DNA of 64,000 bases from Salticus scenicus (GCA_963930645.1 OZ005661.1:196648532-196712531), one strand, 5' to 3'. Positions 42,905 through 55,921 are shown, counted from the stretch's first letter. The notes: generated from the letters alone by a model not told the origin. Made by a program: numbers and translations.

Positions 42905-43875
42905 TTTTATTTTTCCCATAGGGTCGAGAAAGAATTGTTTTAGGGTCAAATTTTCGAACGTGAGTTTTTATATTTACATGCTCTGAGGTCCTATGAATAC
43001 GGAAATCATGTTTTTAGCGAATGGTCTGTGTGGATGTCCGTCTGTGTGATTGTCTGTGTATCTGTTATCAGCATATCTCAAGAACAAATAGTAGCAGAAA
43101 TTCCAAACTCGGTATTCTAAATGTGTATCGTATAGGGATGATACAGTAAGCTTTTCGTTGAGATGTGGCAAATGGTTTGTGCACAGGAACACTCAAAACA
43201 ATTCAAATACATTACGTCTATGGTGAAATTGCAGGTAAGTAGTTTACAACTACACACTGCACTAAACCCAATTAAACGAATGCAAATTTTTTGTAATAGA
43301 GATAGTCAACTGGGAAAGAAATTTTGTGTATGTAGGAGCCTCGCCTCCACCCCCCCCCCCTCGAGGGGAGTAAATTTTCCTGATGGGTATCTTTCAAAAG
43401 AGATTATCAATAACTTTTAAATGAATGGTTGGACCATCGATCTACGATAATTTAAAATAAAGTTATTATATTTTTTCATTTTTAACCAAAAAAAAAATGT
43501 AATATTAAGAATAAATTCAACTTTTTTTTTTTTTGTTATACTACTTCTCAAATATGAAAATTGTCTGCAATATCATAAAAGTTAATTTTTTTAAATAATT
43601 TTAATAAATTATTTTTAAAAAACAGAATTATTTTTTTATAACCGAATTAAATTCTATATAAATGTAGGTACATCAATGGTACGGAGGGGTTAGGGGACGG
43701 TAGCACCCCTCACACAGAACTAATTATCATATAAAACTCTTCCGAAGCCTAATTTGAATTGTTTAACGTAGGTTTATATAACAGTACTCGTTATCTTACC
43801 TCTTAATCTGTATCCTGTATTTATAGTGTTAAATTTGAGGGTAAGAGAAAGTCGTGTGAGTGACACACTAGATTA
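42905..43875 (-). mobile_element. HT1 element, copy 2
   Basis: All HT1 landmarks are present in reverse: the GAGAAAGAATT hairpin arm, CATGCTCTGAGGTCC, the GTCTGTGTGATTGTCTGTG run, GCACAGGAACACTC, GCAGGTAAGTAG and TAATTATCATATAAAACTCT. The terminus is GGGTAAGAGAAAGTCGTGTG with AGTGACACAC. It is uninterrupted. Confidence 0.88.
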
Positions 43876-43880
43876 ACCAT

Positions 43881-43970
43881 TACTTTCCGAATATGCATAT
43901 GCAAGGAAAGTATTGTAATCATAGAAAAACGATATTCAACTTTGAGATTTTGTGTAAGTTTTGTTTTATA
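43881..43970 (-). mobile_element. HT2 3'-end fragment
   Basis: The hairpin ACTTTCC...GGAAAGT (43882-43911) is followed by ATTGTAATCATAGAAAAACG and GATATTCAACTTTGAGATTT. It abuts the 5' end of the neighbouring HT1 copy. Confidence 0.75.
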
Positions 43971-43992
43971 TATGGTGATATATATGTATATT

Positions 43993-44410
43993 AGGGTGTA
44001 TCGAAATAAAAAAAACATTTTTTGATACCAAATTTCTAATAGTGCGAAAAAGTTGTCTTATGCTATTGTTAGTATATAAGCAAAATTTTGTTGGTGTGTG
44101 TTTATATCGCCAGTTTCCTGTAGGGTCGTTCATTATACAAAAATCATAAGTTTATAGATTTTTCAATATATTTTTGTTATGAGAAATTGGAATCCTTAGT
44201 TCTAATAGGGCCGACTAATTGCCATATGGTATCCTTAGAGAATGTGCAGTTTTTTATTGATGTAGGTCAATCGCTTCAATTATGTGGCCAAAAATTCGCT
44301 CATTTTAATGATTTTCCTTCAACATTTCTACGACTTAATTCTTAAATTATGGTTATTTTTATTAACTTTTTTTTTTTTTTTGTATGAACAAATTACGCGT
44401 TTGTGCAAGT
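43993..44410 (+). repeat. K repeat, copy 1
   Basis: It starts AGGGTGTATCGAAATAAA and includes GAGAAATTGGAATCCTTAGT, CATATGGTATCCTTAGAG, TGATTTTCCTTCAACATTTC and TTGTATGAACAAATTACGC. It is homologous to 45770-46197 in inverted orientation. The terminus resembles Tc1/mariner ends. No recognised domain. Confidence 0.78.
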
Positions 44411-44587
44411 GTGCAAAGCGTATACTGTAAAAAAAAAATACGCAAATTTACGTGCTTTCGTTCGTTTAACTTGAACGGTCACGACCGCTTTTGACCCACA
44501 AGACGGGCATACCCGAATTTTATTATATGACTTGAAATTTTCGGCTATACCACAAGGTTCTTAGCAGTCTTTTACCATATATTATTT

Positions 44588-45146
44588 ACTTTCTATTACC
44601 CATACGGTCGAGAATGTTTCAATATAGGGTCGAATTTCGAACAAGAGATTTTGTTATATTTACATGTTTTGTGGTCCCCTGAATACGAAAATCATATTTT
44701 TAGTGAATGGTCTGTGTGTCTGTCTGTTATCATCATATCTCAAGAACAAATAGTAGCAGAAATTCCAAACTCGGTATTCTAAATGTGTATCATATATGGA
44801 TGCTACAATAAGCTTTTCGTTGAGTTGACGCAAATGGTTCGTGCTCAGGGACACTCAACAGTATTCAAATACATTACGTCTACGGGGGAAATTGCAGGTA
44901 AGTAGAGTTTAACATCTATAGACTACACTAAACCAAATGAAACGAATATATATTTTTTGTAATAGAAATAGTCAACTGGGAAAAAATTGTGTGTGTGTAG
45001 GAGCGAGCTCGCCAATACCTTTAAAAGGAGTGATTGAACCATCGATCTTCGATAATTTAAAATAGTTATCCATTTTTTTCATTTTTAACAAAAAAAAAAA
45101 AAATTTTTAAATGTAATATTGAGAATAAAATCTATCTATCTATCTA

Positions 45147-45209
<63 letters not shown>

Positions 45210-45517
45210 TTATACAACTTCTCTAATATGGAAATCGTCTGCATTATCATAAATGATAATTTTAATAAATTATTTTTTAATAACCGAATTTAAATTCTAT
45301 ATAAATTTAGGTGCATTAATGAAACGGGGGGTTGAGGAGGGCGGTAGCCCCCCTCACACAGAACTAATTATCATATAAAACTCTTCCGAAGCCTAATTTG
45401 AATGGTTTAACACAGGTTTACATAACAGTACTCGTTATCTTACCTCTTAATCTGCAGCCTGTATTTATAGTATTAAATTTCAGGGTAAAGGAAAGTCGTG
45501 TGAATGACACACCAGAT
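44588..45517 (-). mobile_element. HT1 element, copy 3
   Basis: A complete HT1 order on the minus strand, with ACTTTCTATTACCCATACGG as the 3' hairpin region and GGTAAAGGAAAGTCGTGTG as the 5' end. A (CTAT)n-(AT)n microsatellite of ~75 bases (45131-45206) replaces the usual AT-rich interior. Confidence 0.86.
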
Positions 45518-45769
45518 CATTTTTAATAGTAAACTTCATTAATCGTTTGTAGCACATATCTTCAAATGAACAAAAATTGATTTATATATGTGATATTAAA
45601 AATGATAAATTACGGACAAAACATTAATTAAAGCTATTTGGCTGGAACTTTTGTTTACAGACAAAACCCCATAAATTTTGCTGCAATTTTTTTACAGTGA
45701 ACAGAATCCACAATAATTCATTATAATATATTTTTTTTTTTTTTTTTTTAGAATGCAAACAATAAAACA

Positions 45770-46197
45770 TTCAGGTTGAAAAGGATGGAATACCATTGAA
45801 GTATGGATCAATTTGTTCATACAAAAAGAAAACATTCATAGAAATAACCATAATTAAAAGAATTAGTCGTAGAAGTGTTGAAGGAAAATCATTAAAAGGA
45901 GCGAATTTGACCAGATAAGTGACCTGTAGGCAACTGAAGCCTTTGACCCACATGAATAAATAATTGCACACGCTCTAAGGATACCATATGACAATTTTTC
46001 GGCCCTATTCGAATAAAGGATTCCAATTTCTTATTGAAAAAAAAATGTATATTGAAAAAATTATAAAATTACAAATTTTGTATGATGAACGATCCCAGAG
46101 GCAACTTGAAGATATTAACTACACTAAGAAAAGCATAAAGCAACTTTTCCGCACTACTTTAAATTATATATATAAAGGAAAAAAATCGATACACCTT
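45770..46197 (-). repeat. K repeat, copy 2
   Basis: The inverted partner of 43993-44410, ending ATCGATACACCTTA. Between the two lie an HT1 copy and ~250 bases of other sequence. A T17 run precedes it. Confidence 0.78.
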
Positions 46198-46206
46198 ATG
46201 TTGTGA

Positions 46207-46345
46207 ATACGATAGCGTCTAAACACTTTGTTTCAATGAACTGAAGGTTAGTACGTATATTATAAATCATCGTGACACGACCCGTATAGATTTAAAGTGA
46301 ATATAGCACTGAGTTTTTCACATGAACACACACGCACACGATTTT
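46207..46345 (-). mobile_element. HT2 internal fragment
   Basis: ATACGATAGCGTCTAAACAC, TTTGTTTCAATGAACTGAAG, TACGTATATTATAAATCATC and ACACGACCCGTATAGATTT match one sub-repeat of HT2. No ends are present. Confidence 0.65.
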
Positions 46346-46559
46346 GTTTTTATTTTATTTTTATTTTTTTATCATTTTAACCTACAGGTTAAAACTATTT
46401 CAAGCGCTACAGCATGCAAACAAATTATACGAATGAGATGAACATTTATATACATTGCGAAAATGAAAAAAAAACAAGAAAAATCATGCAGTACGCATTG
46501 ATTAGTGACACTTTCCAACGGTACGTAACTGTTGTATCGAACAACTTTTAATATTCTTG

Positions 46560-48440
46560 CCCTACGTTATCACACAACAGACAGAAGGACTGAAAAAAAT
46601 ACAGATAGACTAATTGATTTTAAAATTACTCTTAGTCATTTTGGAAAGTGTTAAAAAGGCTTAATGCAAAAGAAAATGCAGCCATTAGATTATAATTACA
46701 GCTTTTGATCTCTCTGAATATTTTAGTGTAGCCCTGTAAATCAGAAAGTTAATCATATCATATTCTATACGAAACATTATTTTAGAATATAAACAATACA
46801 TTTCAATATTTTTATAATCTTTTCAGTTGAAAGACTTCTAAATATAACATTCAAAAAATTCTGTCCTAAACCGTAATGCATTGGCATTTTTTTTTTCCTG
46901 TTGTCCCTGTAAACAAACTAGTTGTACAGGACCTATTAATGTCATTTTCAATGGGGAACATCCTTTACGGAAAATATTTATAAAAATAACACTCATAGAA
47001 CACAATGCTTTTGTATGCTTTTGGGTGTCCCTCTACACAAACCAGAAGAGATATTCACTCCATTTTCAATATGGAACATCCGATAGTGAACTTCAATAAA
47101 ATATATCAGTTTCGAGAAATTTCATAAATATTTACAGGAGTTAGAGCGCGGGCATACAGATACACATATGGACAGATACACAAACTGAAATCATATTCAC
47201 ACTTAAAAATTTTAGAAAGTGTTAAAAACGCTTAACGTAAACGAAAGTACAAATCTAGCAATTTTTTATTAAAAGCTCTTAATATAAATGGATACTTCTG
47301 TGTCACCCCGTAAATCTAATGCTAATCATGCTACATTCTATGCAAAAAAAATTTTGGTGCATTTAAATAACATAGTTCAATTTCCTAAAACTTCGTGGAA
47401 AGTAAAGTTATTAAAATTTGATTTATAGAAATTTCTCTAATAGACCGCAATGCTTTGGAATACTTTTGAGTGTGTCCCTGCATGTAAATCGGTGGTGGTA
47501 TTTCCTCCATTTTATACGGGACACATCCAATAGAGAATTTGAATAACATATTTCATTTTCATTAAGATATGTCTACAGTAAAGGTATGAAAATATCGTTT
47601 ATAGAAATTAAACTCATAGAACACAATACTTCCGGGTATTGTACTCCCTGTATGCAAACCAGTAGAGGTATAAACTCCATTTTCATAAAGGAACATCCGA
47701 TAGTGAACTTGAATAACATATATCAGTTTCAAGAAATTCCATAAATGTTTACGGGTTAGAGCTCGGATAGACAGACAAGCAGACAGGCAGATACACAAAA
47801 CTGAAATAATATTCACACTTAAAAAATGTTAAAGTGTTAAAAACGTTTAAAGTAAACGAAAGTACAATTCTAGCTTTTTCTTATTAATAGCTCCTAATGT
47901 AACTGGATATTTTTGTGCCACCCTGTAAATATGCTATACATGCTATATTCTATGCAAAGCATTCTTTTGTGTATATAAATATTTTTCAATTTCCTAAAAC
48001 TTCGTGGAAAGTAAAGTTATTAAAATTTGATTTATAGAAATATCTCTCATTGAACGCAATGCTTTGGAACACTTTTGAGTGTCCCTGTGCATAACCCAAT
48101 GGTGGTATTTCCTCCATTTTATACAGTAAACATCCAATAGTGAACTTGAATAACATATTTCAATTTCATTATGTCTACAGTAAAGGTATGAAAATGATTT
48201 ATTGGTATACCTCTCATAGAACACAATGCTTTGAAATACTTTCGGGTGTCCCTGTACACAAACCAGTAGAGGTATAAACTCCATTTTCAGTAGGGACCGT
48301 CCGATAGTGAACTTGAATAACATATATCAGTTTCAAGAAATTCCATAAATATTTACGGGAGTTAGAACGTAGACAGACAGACAAACAAACAAACAAACCG
48401 AAGTCATAAACACTTTTCAACCTTGTTGGGAAGTGTTAAA
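46560..48440 (+). mobile_element. HT3 tandem array, three ~600-bp units
   Basis: Each unit has a GTGTTAAAAACGCTTAA-like start, CGTAAACGAAAGTACAAATC, GTGTCCCTxTACACAAACCA, CTCCATTTTCAATA, GATAGTGAACTTGAATAACA, ATAAATATTTACGGGAGTTA and a GACAGACAGAC run. Each closes with a hairpin, the last being AACACTT...AAGTGTT (48409-48437). The array is in the opposite orientation to 23700-26310 and has the same ~200-base sub-repeats. Confidence 0.86.
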
Positions 48441-49200
48441 AAACGGATTGCAAATAAATTAATTTATAATTTTTATTTATTTATTTATTTGTAACTTAAA
48501 AACTAATTTTTGAATCAAATATAACTGTCATGACAAAGAGATGAAATGATACCTATGCACAGTACGTCACCCCCCTCCAAAAAAAATAAAGGAACGAAAT
48601 AAAAAAAAAGGGGGAGACACCCCTACCTATCTCATAAGTAAATTGTTGCAGAAAACCATCGAAGATGCTGTTCGTCAGGAAAGTGTATTCACTTTTAAGC
48701 TATTTGGAAAAAAAGAAGCCTAAGGGGCCATTTCCATACAAAAATTGTGTCAAACTTTAATTTTTTTAATGGTAACATGCAGTTTTGATTTCGGATATAG
48801 ATTATACAGTGAATGTCACCTCTATCTATAAATTTAGAAGCCATTTGATGTATAAGTTTAGGAGTTAAACGCATCTAAATTTTCGAGCTTTTGATGTTCA
48901 ATTCTGATTCCACATTTATATTGATATATCCTGCATTTTTAATTTTTTTGGCTGGTTTTTTTAATGGTGTTAATAACAGGTTTTCCAAACATTCGTATGA
49001 GTTTCATTAAGTTTCTAATATATTTTTTTACCCATAGAATAAAAATTGAGACCTGTAATTTTTTTAACACAAAGTGATTTATAGCACATTTAGCCCTTCC
49101 ATTTCCAACCTTTTCCCTAATTACAACAATAAATCTTATATTTAGTCATAAATTTATTTCAAGGGTACTAATATATATATATATAATTTTTTTTTCTTTT
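48441..49200. other. AT-rich stretch without recognised features
   Basis: No supported gene or terminal repeat. A purine-rich segment (AAAAAAAAAGGGGGAGAC) lies near 48600. Confidence 0.5.
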
Positions 49201-49202
49201 AA

Positions 49203-49851
49203 ACTTTCCGAACACTATAGTGAGGAAAGTATTGTAATCATGTCAAAAATCCGAATTTGAGATTTTGATGTTACTATACGTTTCGAGGTCCTCTGAGTCC
49301 GTTTTCACTATTTTTACGATGTGTGTATGTACGTGTGTATGTCTGTGAGTGAACACGTTAGCGTCTGAACGCTTTGTTCGAATAACCTGAAAATTGGTAC
49401 GTATATAGTTAGTCACCATAGTACGAACCCTATTGATTTTGGTAAATCTAGCACTTATACTTTTTCACAGGGACACCATGAAATATTCTTTATCATTATG
49501 GCCTATGGGGCCAAATTTTTAAAAGTGCGATAGCGTCTAAACGCTTTATTAATCTGAGCAAAACATTCGTACACATGTTAGGTCACAGTTGCACCAAATG
49601 TATAGATTTTGGTGAATTTAGCAATTACAGTTTTTTTTACGGGGACACAACGAAAAATTCTTTATCATTATGATCTATGGGCTCAAAGTTCAGTAGCGTT
49701 AAATAAAGCATCGTGTAATATATGGAGGAGAAAAATACTCTAACACTCTATTATGGTTTTCTCACTTTTGTTTAAATCCTCCTCTTTCTTTACTTTATCT
49801 ACAAAACTGTTAATTACTCAATGTTCGGAAAGTCGCGTGGAGTCACTCCAC
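49203..49851 (-). mobile_element. HT2 element, near full-length
   Basis: The 3' hairpin ACTTTCCGAACACTATAGTG...GGAAAGT is intact (49203-49230). Inward are ACGTTTCGAGGTCCTCTGAG, a GTGTGTATGTACGTGTGTAT run and GAACGCTTTGTTCGAATAAC, then two sub-repeats. The 5' end reads, on this strand, AATGTTCGGAAAGTCGCG and GGAGTCACTCCA. It is the best HT2 copy for defining both termini. Confidence 0.88.
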
Positions 49852-50476
49852 ATTTTTTTAAAATAGGGGTAATAGCAGAGTACGAATTTATATAGCTAAC
49901 AAAGCAACTGAGAGGTGTTGATTTATGTTTAATAAAACCACTGATGTCATTAAAAATCATAACTTTTCAATCAATAAAAACATCAAAATTTTGTATGAAA
50001 TACGTATTGTAATCAATTAAAATACAAAATATAAACATTAAAAAATAAAATAAAAATATTTCAAACAGTTAATTTACTTAACTCTTTATATCCCAAATTA
50101 AGTAATTTTGGGAAAAATAGTTTCAAACTTTAATTTTTCTTTGCTGCATGGGAAACATCTCATATTAAATTTAGCTTTAACTATAGCTTAACTATAGGGA
50201 AAGCTTAAATTTTATAGGGACTTTGAAGTTCCAATGAAATCCTGCAGTAAATTTAGGCTATATTAAGGAATCTTTTGGATGGGACTTTAAAGTCCCGGTG
50301 GGATACAGAGGGTTAAATAAACGTATTCGAATTTGCAGCTCATTGGGTCAAATAGTTATCGAGATATGACTCAAACTATCGAAGATCAAGTTTGGGGGCC
50401 ATATAACGATTAAAAACTGTCTTTCCAAGCAGCGTTCACTACAATCAGTTTACTGCAAATGATAATACGAATAAAA
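49852..50476. other. AT-rich stretch without recognised features
   Basis: Contains TATAGGGACTTTGAAGTTCC and GGGACTTTAAAGTCCCGGTG, a short palindromic pair (50214-50305) of unknown origin. Confidence 0.45.
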
Positions 50477-50809
50477 ATCTTGTGTGTCACTCACACGACT
50501 TTCTCTTACCCTCAAATTTAATACTATAAATATAAGTTAAAGATAAAGAGGTAAGATAACGAGTAATGTTATGTAAACCTGTGTTAAACAATTCATATTA
50601 GGCTTCTAAAGAGTTTTATATGATAATTAGTTCTGTGTGAGGGGGGCCTGCCGCCCCCCTCAAACCCCCGTTTCATTAATGCACCTACATTTATATAGAA
50701 TTTAATTCGGTTATTAAAAAATAATTCTGTTTTTAAAAAACAATTTATTAAAATTATTATTAAAAAAATCTTTTATGATAATGCAGACGATTTCCATTTT
50801 AGAGAAGTA

Positions 50810-51359
50810 CAGGGTGGGGCATAAAGATCTCCCTAATTTGCCGCTGTCTCCGTGGCGGCGATAGTGTAGAGGGCGTGTCCGAAGTAGCGCTGTTATATTT
50901 CCCTGGTTACGTTATTTCAGTTGACAGTATGTCTTGGACTAGTGCACATCGTGTATTCGATGTTGAAACTTATTTTAAAAATACGGATTCCATCATTCAA
51001 ACGCAACGATTATTTCGTAGGCACTTTGGAGTAAGCAGGCATGGAAAAATACCCGACAGTAAGAGAATACCTTATGGATTGCTAATTTTAGAGAAATAGG
51101 TTCGTGTTAAAAGTGAAAGTCGCCCGGTAGACCACGTCATGTTTGAACTCCGGAGGACGTGGCAGCAGTAAGAGACGCTGTAACGCAAAATATTTAGACG
51201 ATATCCTTTTTCATAAATAGCAAAAATTGTTACAGATTGTAAAAATTAATTAATGGCAAACGTTATTCTTTCCGAATGTAAACATAAAATAATTGTTTTC
51301 AATGTCCTATATATTTTTATTGACCTCTTAAAATGGGGAGATCTTTATGCCCCACCCTG
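50810..51359 (+). mobile_element. Internally deleted mariner-family element
   Basis: The ends CAGGGTGGGGCATAAAGATC and GATCTTTATGCCCCACCCTG are perfect 20-base inverted repeats extending further into CTCCC/GGGAG. TA is duplicated at 50808-50809 and 51360-51361. The uninterrupted HT1 relatives read AGAGxxGTAGTATAACAC at this spot, which confirms the insertion point. It is 550 bases, against about 1.2-1.3 kb expected for an intact mariner. Confidence 0.95.
50929..51190 (+). pseudogene. Mariner transposase N-terminal fragment (DUF4817-like), broken
   Basis: The frame from 50929 reads MSWTSAHRVFDVETYFKNTD and continues IIQTQRLFRRHFGVSRHGK, the helix-turn-helix pattern of DUF4817-type domains (aromatic/hydrophobic spacing, QRxFRRHF core). 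A frameshift and a stop follow. The second frame then gives PGRPRHV, a stop, and TPEDVAAVRDAVTQN at 51123-51191. That is the GRPR linker and TPE-V segment before the second DNA-binding half. The catalytic DDE region is absent, so it cannot be active. An in-frame GTG/ATG further upstream is spurious, because the family start is MSW. Confidence 0.85.
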
Positions 51360-52249
51360 TAGTATAACACCAAATATCCAAAAAAAGTCCATTTTATTCT
51401 CAATATTTAAAAAAAAAAAACAAAAAAAAAAAAATTTTTTTTGTTAAAAGTAAAAAATAATCGATAAGTTTGTTTTAAATTATCGTAGATCGATGGCTCA
51501 ACCATTCGTTTTAAAGGTATTGGCGTGCTATTTTGAAAGATACCCATCATGAAAATTTACTCCCCCCCCCCCATGGGTGGGGAGGCGAGGCTCCTACATA
51601 CACAAAAACAATTTTCCCAGTTAACTATCTCTATTACAAAAAATATATTCGTTTCATTTGCTTTATTGCTGTCTACAGACGTTAAACTCTACTTACCTGC
51701 AATTTCCCCCATAGACGTAATGTATTAGAATTCTCCTGATTGTCCCTGTACACGAACTATTTGCTTATTCTTAACGAAAATCTTACTGTAGCATCCCTAT
51801 ATGATACAGATTTAAAATAACAAGTTTGAACTTTCTGCCATAATTTATTTTTGAGATATGCTGATAACAGACAGACACACACACACAGACATAAACACAG
51901 ACCATTTCCTAAAAACATGATGTTTGTATATAGGGGACCTCAAAACGTGTAAATATAACAAAATCTCGCGTTCGAAAATTTGGCCCAAAAACAATACTTT
52001 CTCTACCTTATGGGTAAGAGAAAGTAAAAACTGGTGTGAAACAACCACAGAACTTCCATCATCCACTATTACACGTATTATACGCACTTTTTGGAGATAA
52101 TGTTATCAGAAGATATAAAATTGCCTAATGAAATAGACACCTAAACATTTTCCTGTAAGAGAAAGTTAATACACGTGTAAAAACGTAAAACAGAGATTAC
52201 ACAGCTTTTTTCTCCTTAAAAAAAAAAAAAAACTAGAATTTGTGTTTAT

Positions 52250-53130
52250 ATATATATATATACAGGCCATTTTGCTACATTGTCACCACTATTTTAGAAC
52301 ACTTACTTACCTAATATTTTAACATTAAAACCTTGAAGAAAAAAGTATTTAACGATAGTGGTGTCTGTATAATAAAACACGAGTAAAATTTTAGGAACGC
52401 TGCGAGGCCTGTATATATAAACACCGATTTCCGAGATCTAAAAGTGATCTATCTGAACAGGATGACTAACTTTCCTGCGATAACCAAGTAAAGCATGAGA
52501 AAGGATAGCTAAAATGAATTTATGTAACAATTTTCAAGAAAATCGTTAGAGCCGTTTTTGAGATACCGACTTTTACCAAAGCTTGGCATAATTATTTTTT
52601 AACCAGAAAAGAATAGTTAAATACAAAAGGATATCTAAAAGAGTGTTAATATGGCAAGTTTGAGAAAAATATTCATACATCCGTTTTGAAAGGAACGCAC
52701 TTGCAGGACCTGAATTTCAGATATTTATACAGGACGCCCATATATTTTCCTGAATTAACCAACTGTATCATTCGAAAGGATATCTAAAAGAGTGTTTATA
52801 CAGTAATTTTAAAGAAAATAGTTAGATATATGGATTTACGGCCCCACTTCCGGTTTTCCAATTTTCACCAAAATTTGGAAAAATCTTTGTACACTAGACC
52901 TGTTTCAATTCCAAAGTTTCGCAGTTCTATCTTTATTAGTTTTCAAGATATAAGAGCTAGAAGATTCCTCGTATACACACACACTGACCAATTGCCAAAA
53001 ACCCCTTTTTTGAACTCAGGAGACCTTAAAACATGTGAACCAGGTGAAATCTCGATATCAAATTTTTTGAACGAATACAATACTTTCGTTACCTACAACA
53101 GTCGAATAATTGAGGTAAAAATTAATTCAC
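52250..53130 (+). mobile_element. HT5 element (diverged hairpin-tail family)
   Basis: The 3' end has a CACACACACTGACCAATTGC run, GGAGACCTTAAAACATGTGA and ATACAATACTTTCG. The closing hairpin TTACCT...AGGTAA follows (53089-53118). The body has AAAGGATATCTAAAAGAGTG twice (52637 and 52776) and AGAAAATCGTTAGAGCCG-like segments. The left end is uncertain. A 124-codon frame here has no recognised domain. Confidence 0.6.
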
Positions 53131-53440
53131 TTTTATATTTTTCTGATTATTTCAACAATAATAATTTTTTTTCAGCTGATATAAGTTACATTATTGATAC
53201 ATAAATATAGGACCACATTGAAGAATTTCTCGCAGTTTTTAAAAAATATAGTTAAATACTAAAATTTAAAAATTAATCTTTTTTTTTTTACTGTAAAAAG
53301 TTTTTATAATTTTCGTTACAAGAATTGCGATTTCTCTAGTCGCTATTATTAATAGTGTTGAAAATGTAAATTAACCTATTAATATAATATTATTACAGAA
53401 TAAATTATTTCTTTGAGCTGGACATCTTAATATATATAAA

Positions 53441-54920
53441 TCTCGTGTCACAATGTTTGTCCTCAATGGACTCCTAAACCACTTAACCGATTATAATAAA
53501 ATTCGCACACCATGTGCAGTTCGATCCAACTTGAGAGATAGGATAGTTTAAATCTCAAATTATAGTCGCAATTTTAATTTATTGCTAATTATTTGTCTGT
53601 TATTATTTGACAGTCACAATTATCTGTTAACTCCAAATGATTCTAACAGATGTCGATACCTTTCGACTGGGTTGAGTAAGTAATCAATAGATGGCGCTGC
53701 TATGGTAAATCTACGAACGTGTCATATGAGCTACATTTTAACAGCATAATTACCACGTGTTGTTGACGCTATAAAATTCTCCTCAAAATATTTACAGTCT
53801 TTATTTGTAACAGATTACTTTCAACTTTCATATTTCCTTTCAAAAATGAAACGGGGAAAGTAGAGCGTGGAGCAATTACTCTGTTTCATATGAAAATGAA
53901 AGCTGAAATATATTTGGTGCTGCCATCTACACAAAGAATCTTCAACTTTTTAACCTATTAATAAATTTCGTATAATTCAATTATTTCCACTTTTTAAATT
54001 TTTGGTGTTAGCATAGCCGGCCACGTGTTACTTAGACTGAAGTGTAAATTGAATTCATATTATAATGAAGATAATACAGTGAAATTAATCCTGTTTTTTA
54101 CTTATTTGTGCTTCATTGATCAAAACTTTATAATTTAATTTGAATATATGTATGTAAGTATTATCACATAATTATAAAATTTAATTAAAATGTCAATGCA
54201 AAAATGATACACAATTTCCTACACTTTTTCAATAGTTGTACAAATATTTTTTTTTATTGTTTTTATTTAACCTCTATTAAAAAATATTTAGCACTTATTA
54301 TTTCAATGTGCTATGATAACAAGTTTTTCAGATTTTTTTTTCTTATATTTAAACGATTAAATTAGTATTTCAATTCTTATTGAAATTATTATTTAAACTC
54401 TATAATTTAAATATGTACATGTCAGTATTATCTGTATATATATATAAATTACGTGTCACGATGTTTGTCCGGGGTAAACTCCTAAACTAAGGAACCGATT
54501 TTAATGAAATTTTGCACACTGTGTGCAGTTTGGTCCAACTTGAGAGATAGGATAGTTTTTATCTCAATTTATTGTCACAATATTGTTTTATTGCAATTAT
54601 TTGTTAATTATAGACCTTTATTAAAGTTGCTCCAAAATATCTGTGAGTTCCATTAATTTAATTGTTGCCAAAAAAAAAAAAAAAAAAAAAAAAAAAACGA
54701 GTTCATTTTCTTTCGACATAAAAATAAATACATTATTTAATCAAACGTGAACGTTAAAAAATTATAAAAAGTTAAATTATGCATCTCACGAAAATTGACG
54801 TCATAATCAATTTAAAGATTTTATACACATTGATAAAGTGCTAATGTAGTTCTATCATAGATATAGTGATATATATAGATCTCTCATCCCCATGTTATCG
54901 TACAAAAATTTTTGATGCCG

Positions 54921-54951
<31 letters not shown>

Positions 54952-54979
54952 TTGGAGAGAGCTATTAAGTGGTATTGAA

Positions 54980-55013
<34 letters not shown>

Positions 55014-55921
55014 GAAAGAAAGAAATATGAATTTGAAACTGTATCTGGAGTCTTCCATTCCCCTTTAACAAATAAATTATTCATAAATTTTATTTGCTAA
55101 AATATTAGTATGTATTCCCGTGTGTATTCACTCGGGGAAAGACGGCCATATTTTGGTAAAGGTCGTCTTTTCCCAAATGAAAAGGAATAACTTTTTTCTC
55201 CCCAATGATCACTCTATTCTATATATGCTATACTATCTATATCTATGAGTTCTATACGCAAGCGAAGTGTGACTCACTGACCGTCTGTGCAGCCAAGAAA
55301 AAGATTTCCTATGTTAATTGCCCACTGGATTTTTTGTAAGAAATTATTAAAAATCGAGGAAATTTATTTCCCGATTTTAATCCTTATATTTGGGTATAGA
55401 TATGTATTAGTTATCGCGGGTGTTAGATTGAATTATTTTGCTGTCAAATTGACAAAATTTTAATTTTAAATTTCAAAACTCTGTCGCCCTTGGCTTTTTT
55501 TATCATTATTATTATTATTTGGCGATCAAAAGCGTAACACGAAAATGTACATGCCAGATGTATACATTGTACGAAATGTAATATGTATTATTCATTGTAC
55601 GTATGTATGACACGTAATATGTATTGTACGAAATATTGTTTCATATTATTCATTACTCTTTTAATATAAGTTGTTAAAATAACCATGATTTTTGAAAGGA
55701 ATTAAATATTTTCGCCAGATAATTTGGCGATATTCTTTTTTTTCGCCAAGGATGACAGAAATGAAATCTATTCCGCTGCAAAGTATTAGTATCTTACATC
55801 AGATATTTTATTTAGACATTTGAAAACAAATTTGAGTTCAAACTATGATAGAATATTTATCATTTTCCTTTTAATTAGTATATTATTAGTATATTAAAAT
55901 TTAAAAGCATGGTATATAAAA

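Larger units (their letters stand above)
50477..52026 (+). mobile_element. HT1 element, copy 4, interrupted by a mariner relic
   Basis: The 5' end GTGTGTCACTCACACGACTT and the 3' end TTATGGGTAAGAGAAAGT are intact. The element is ~1 kb once 50810-51359 plus one TA is removed. It keeps the ACTTACCTGCAATTTCCCCC and GATTGTCCCTGTACACGAAC boxes. Confidence 0.9.

Noticed and set aside
50929..51190. Active mariner transposase
   Set aside because: A frameshift, a stop and complete absence of the catalytic region leave only an N-terminal relic.
52830..53204. 124-codon open frame on the plus strand
   Set aside because: It runs through the HT5 terminal module, including its CA-run and hairpin, with no splice or start context and no domain.
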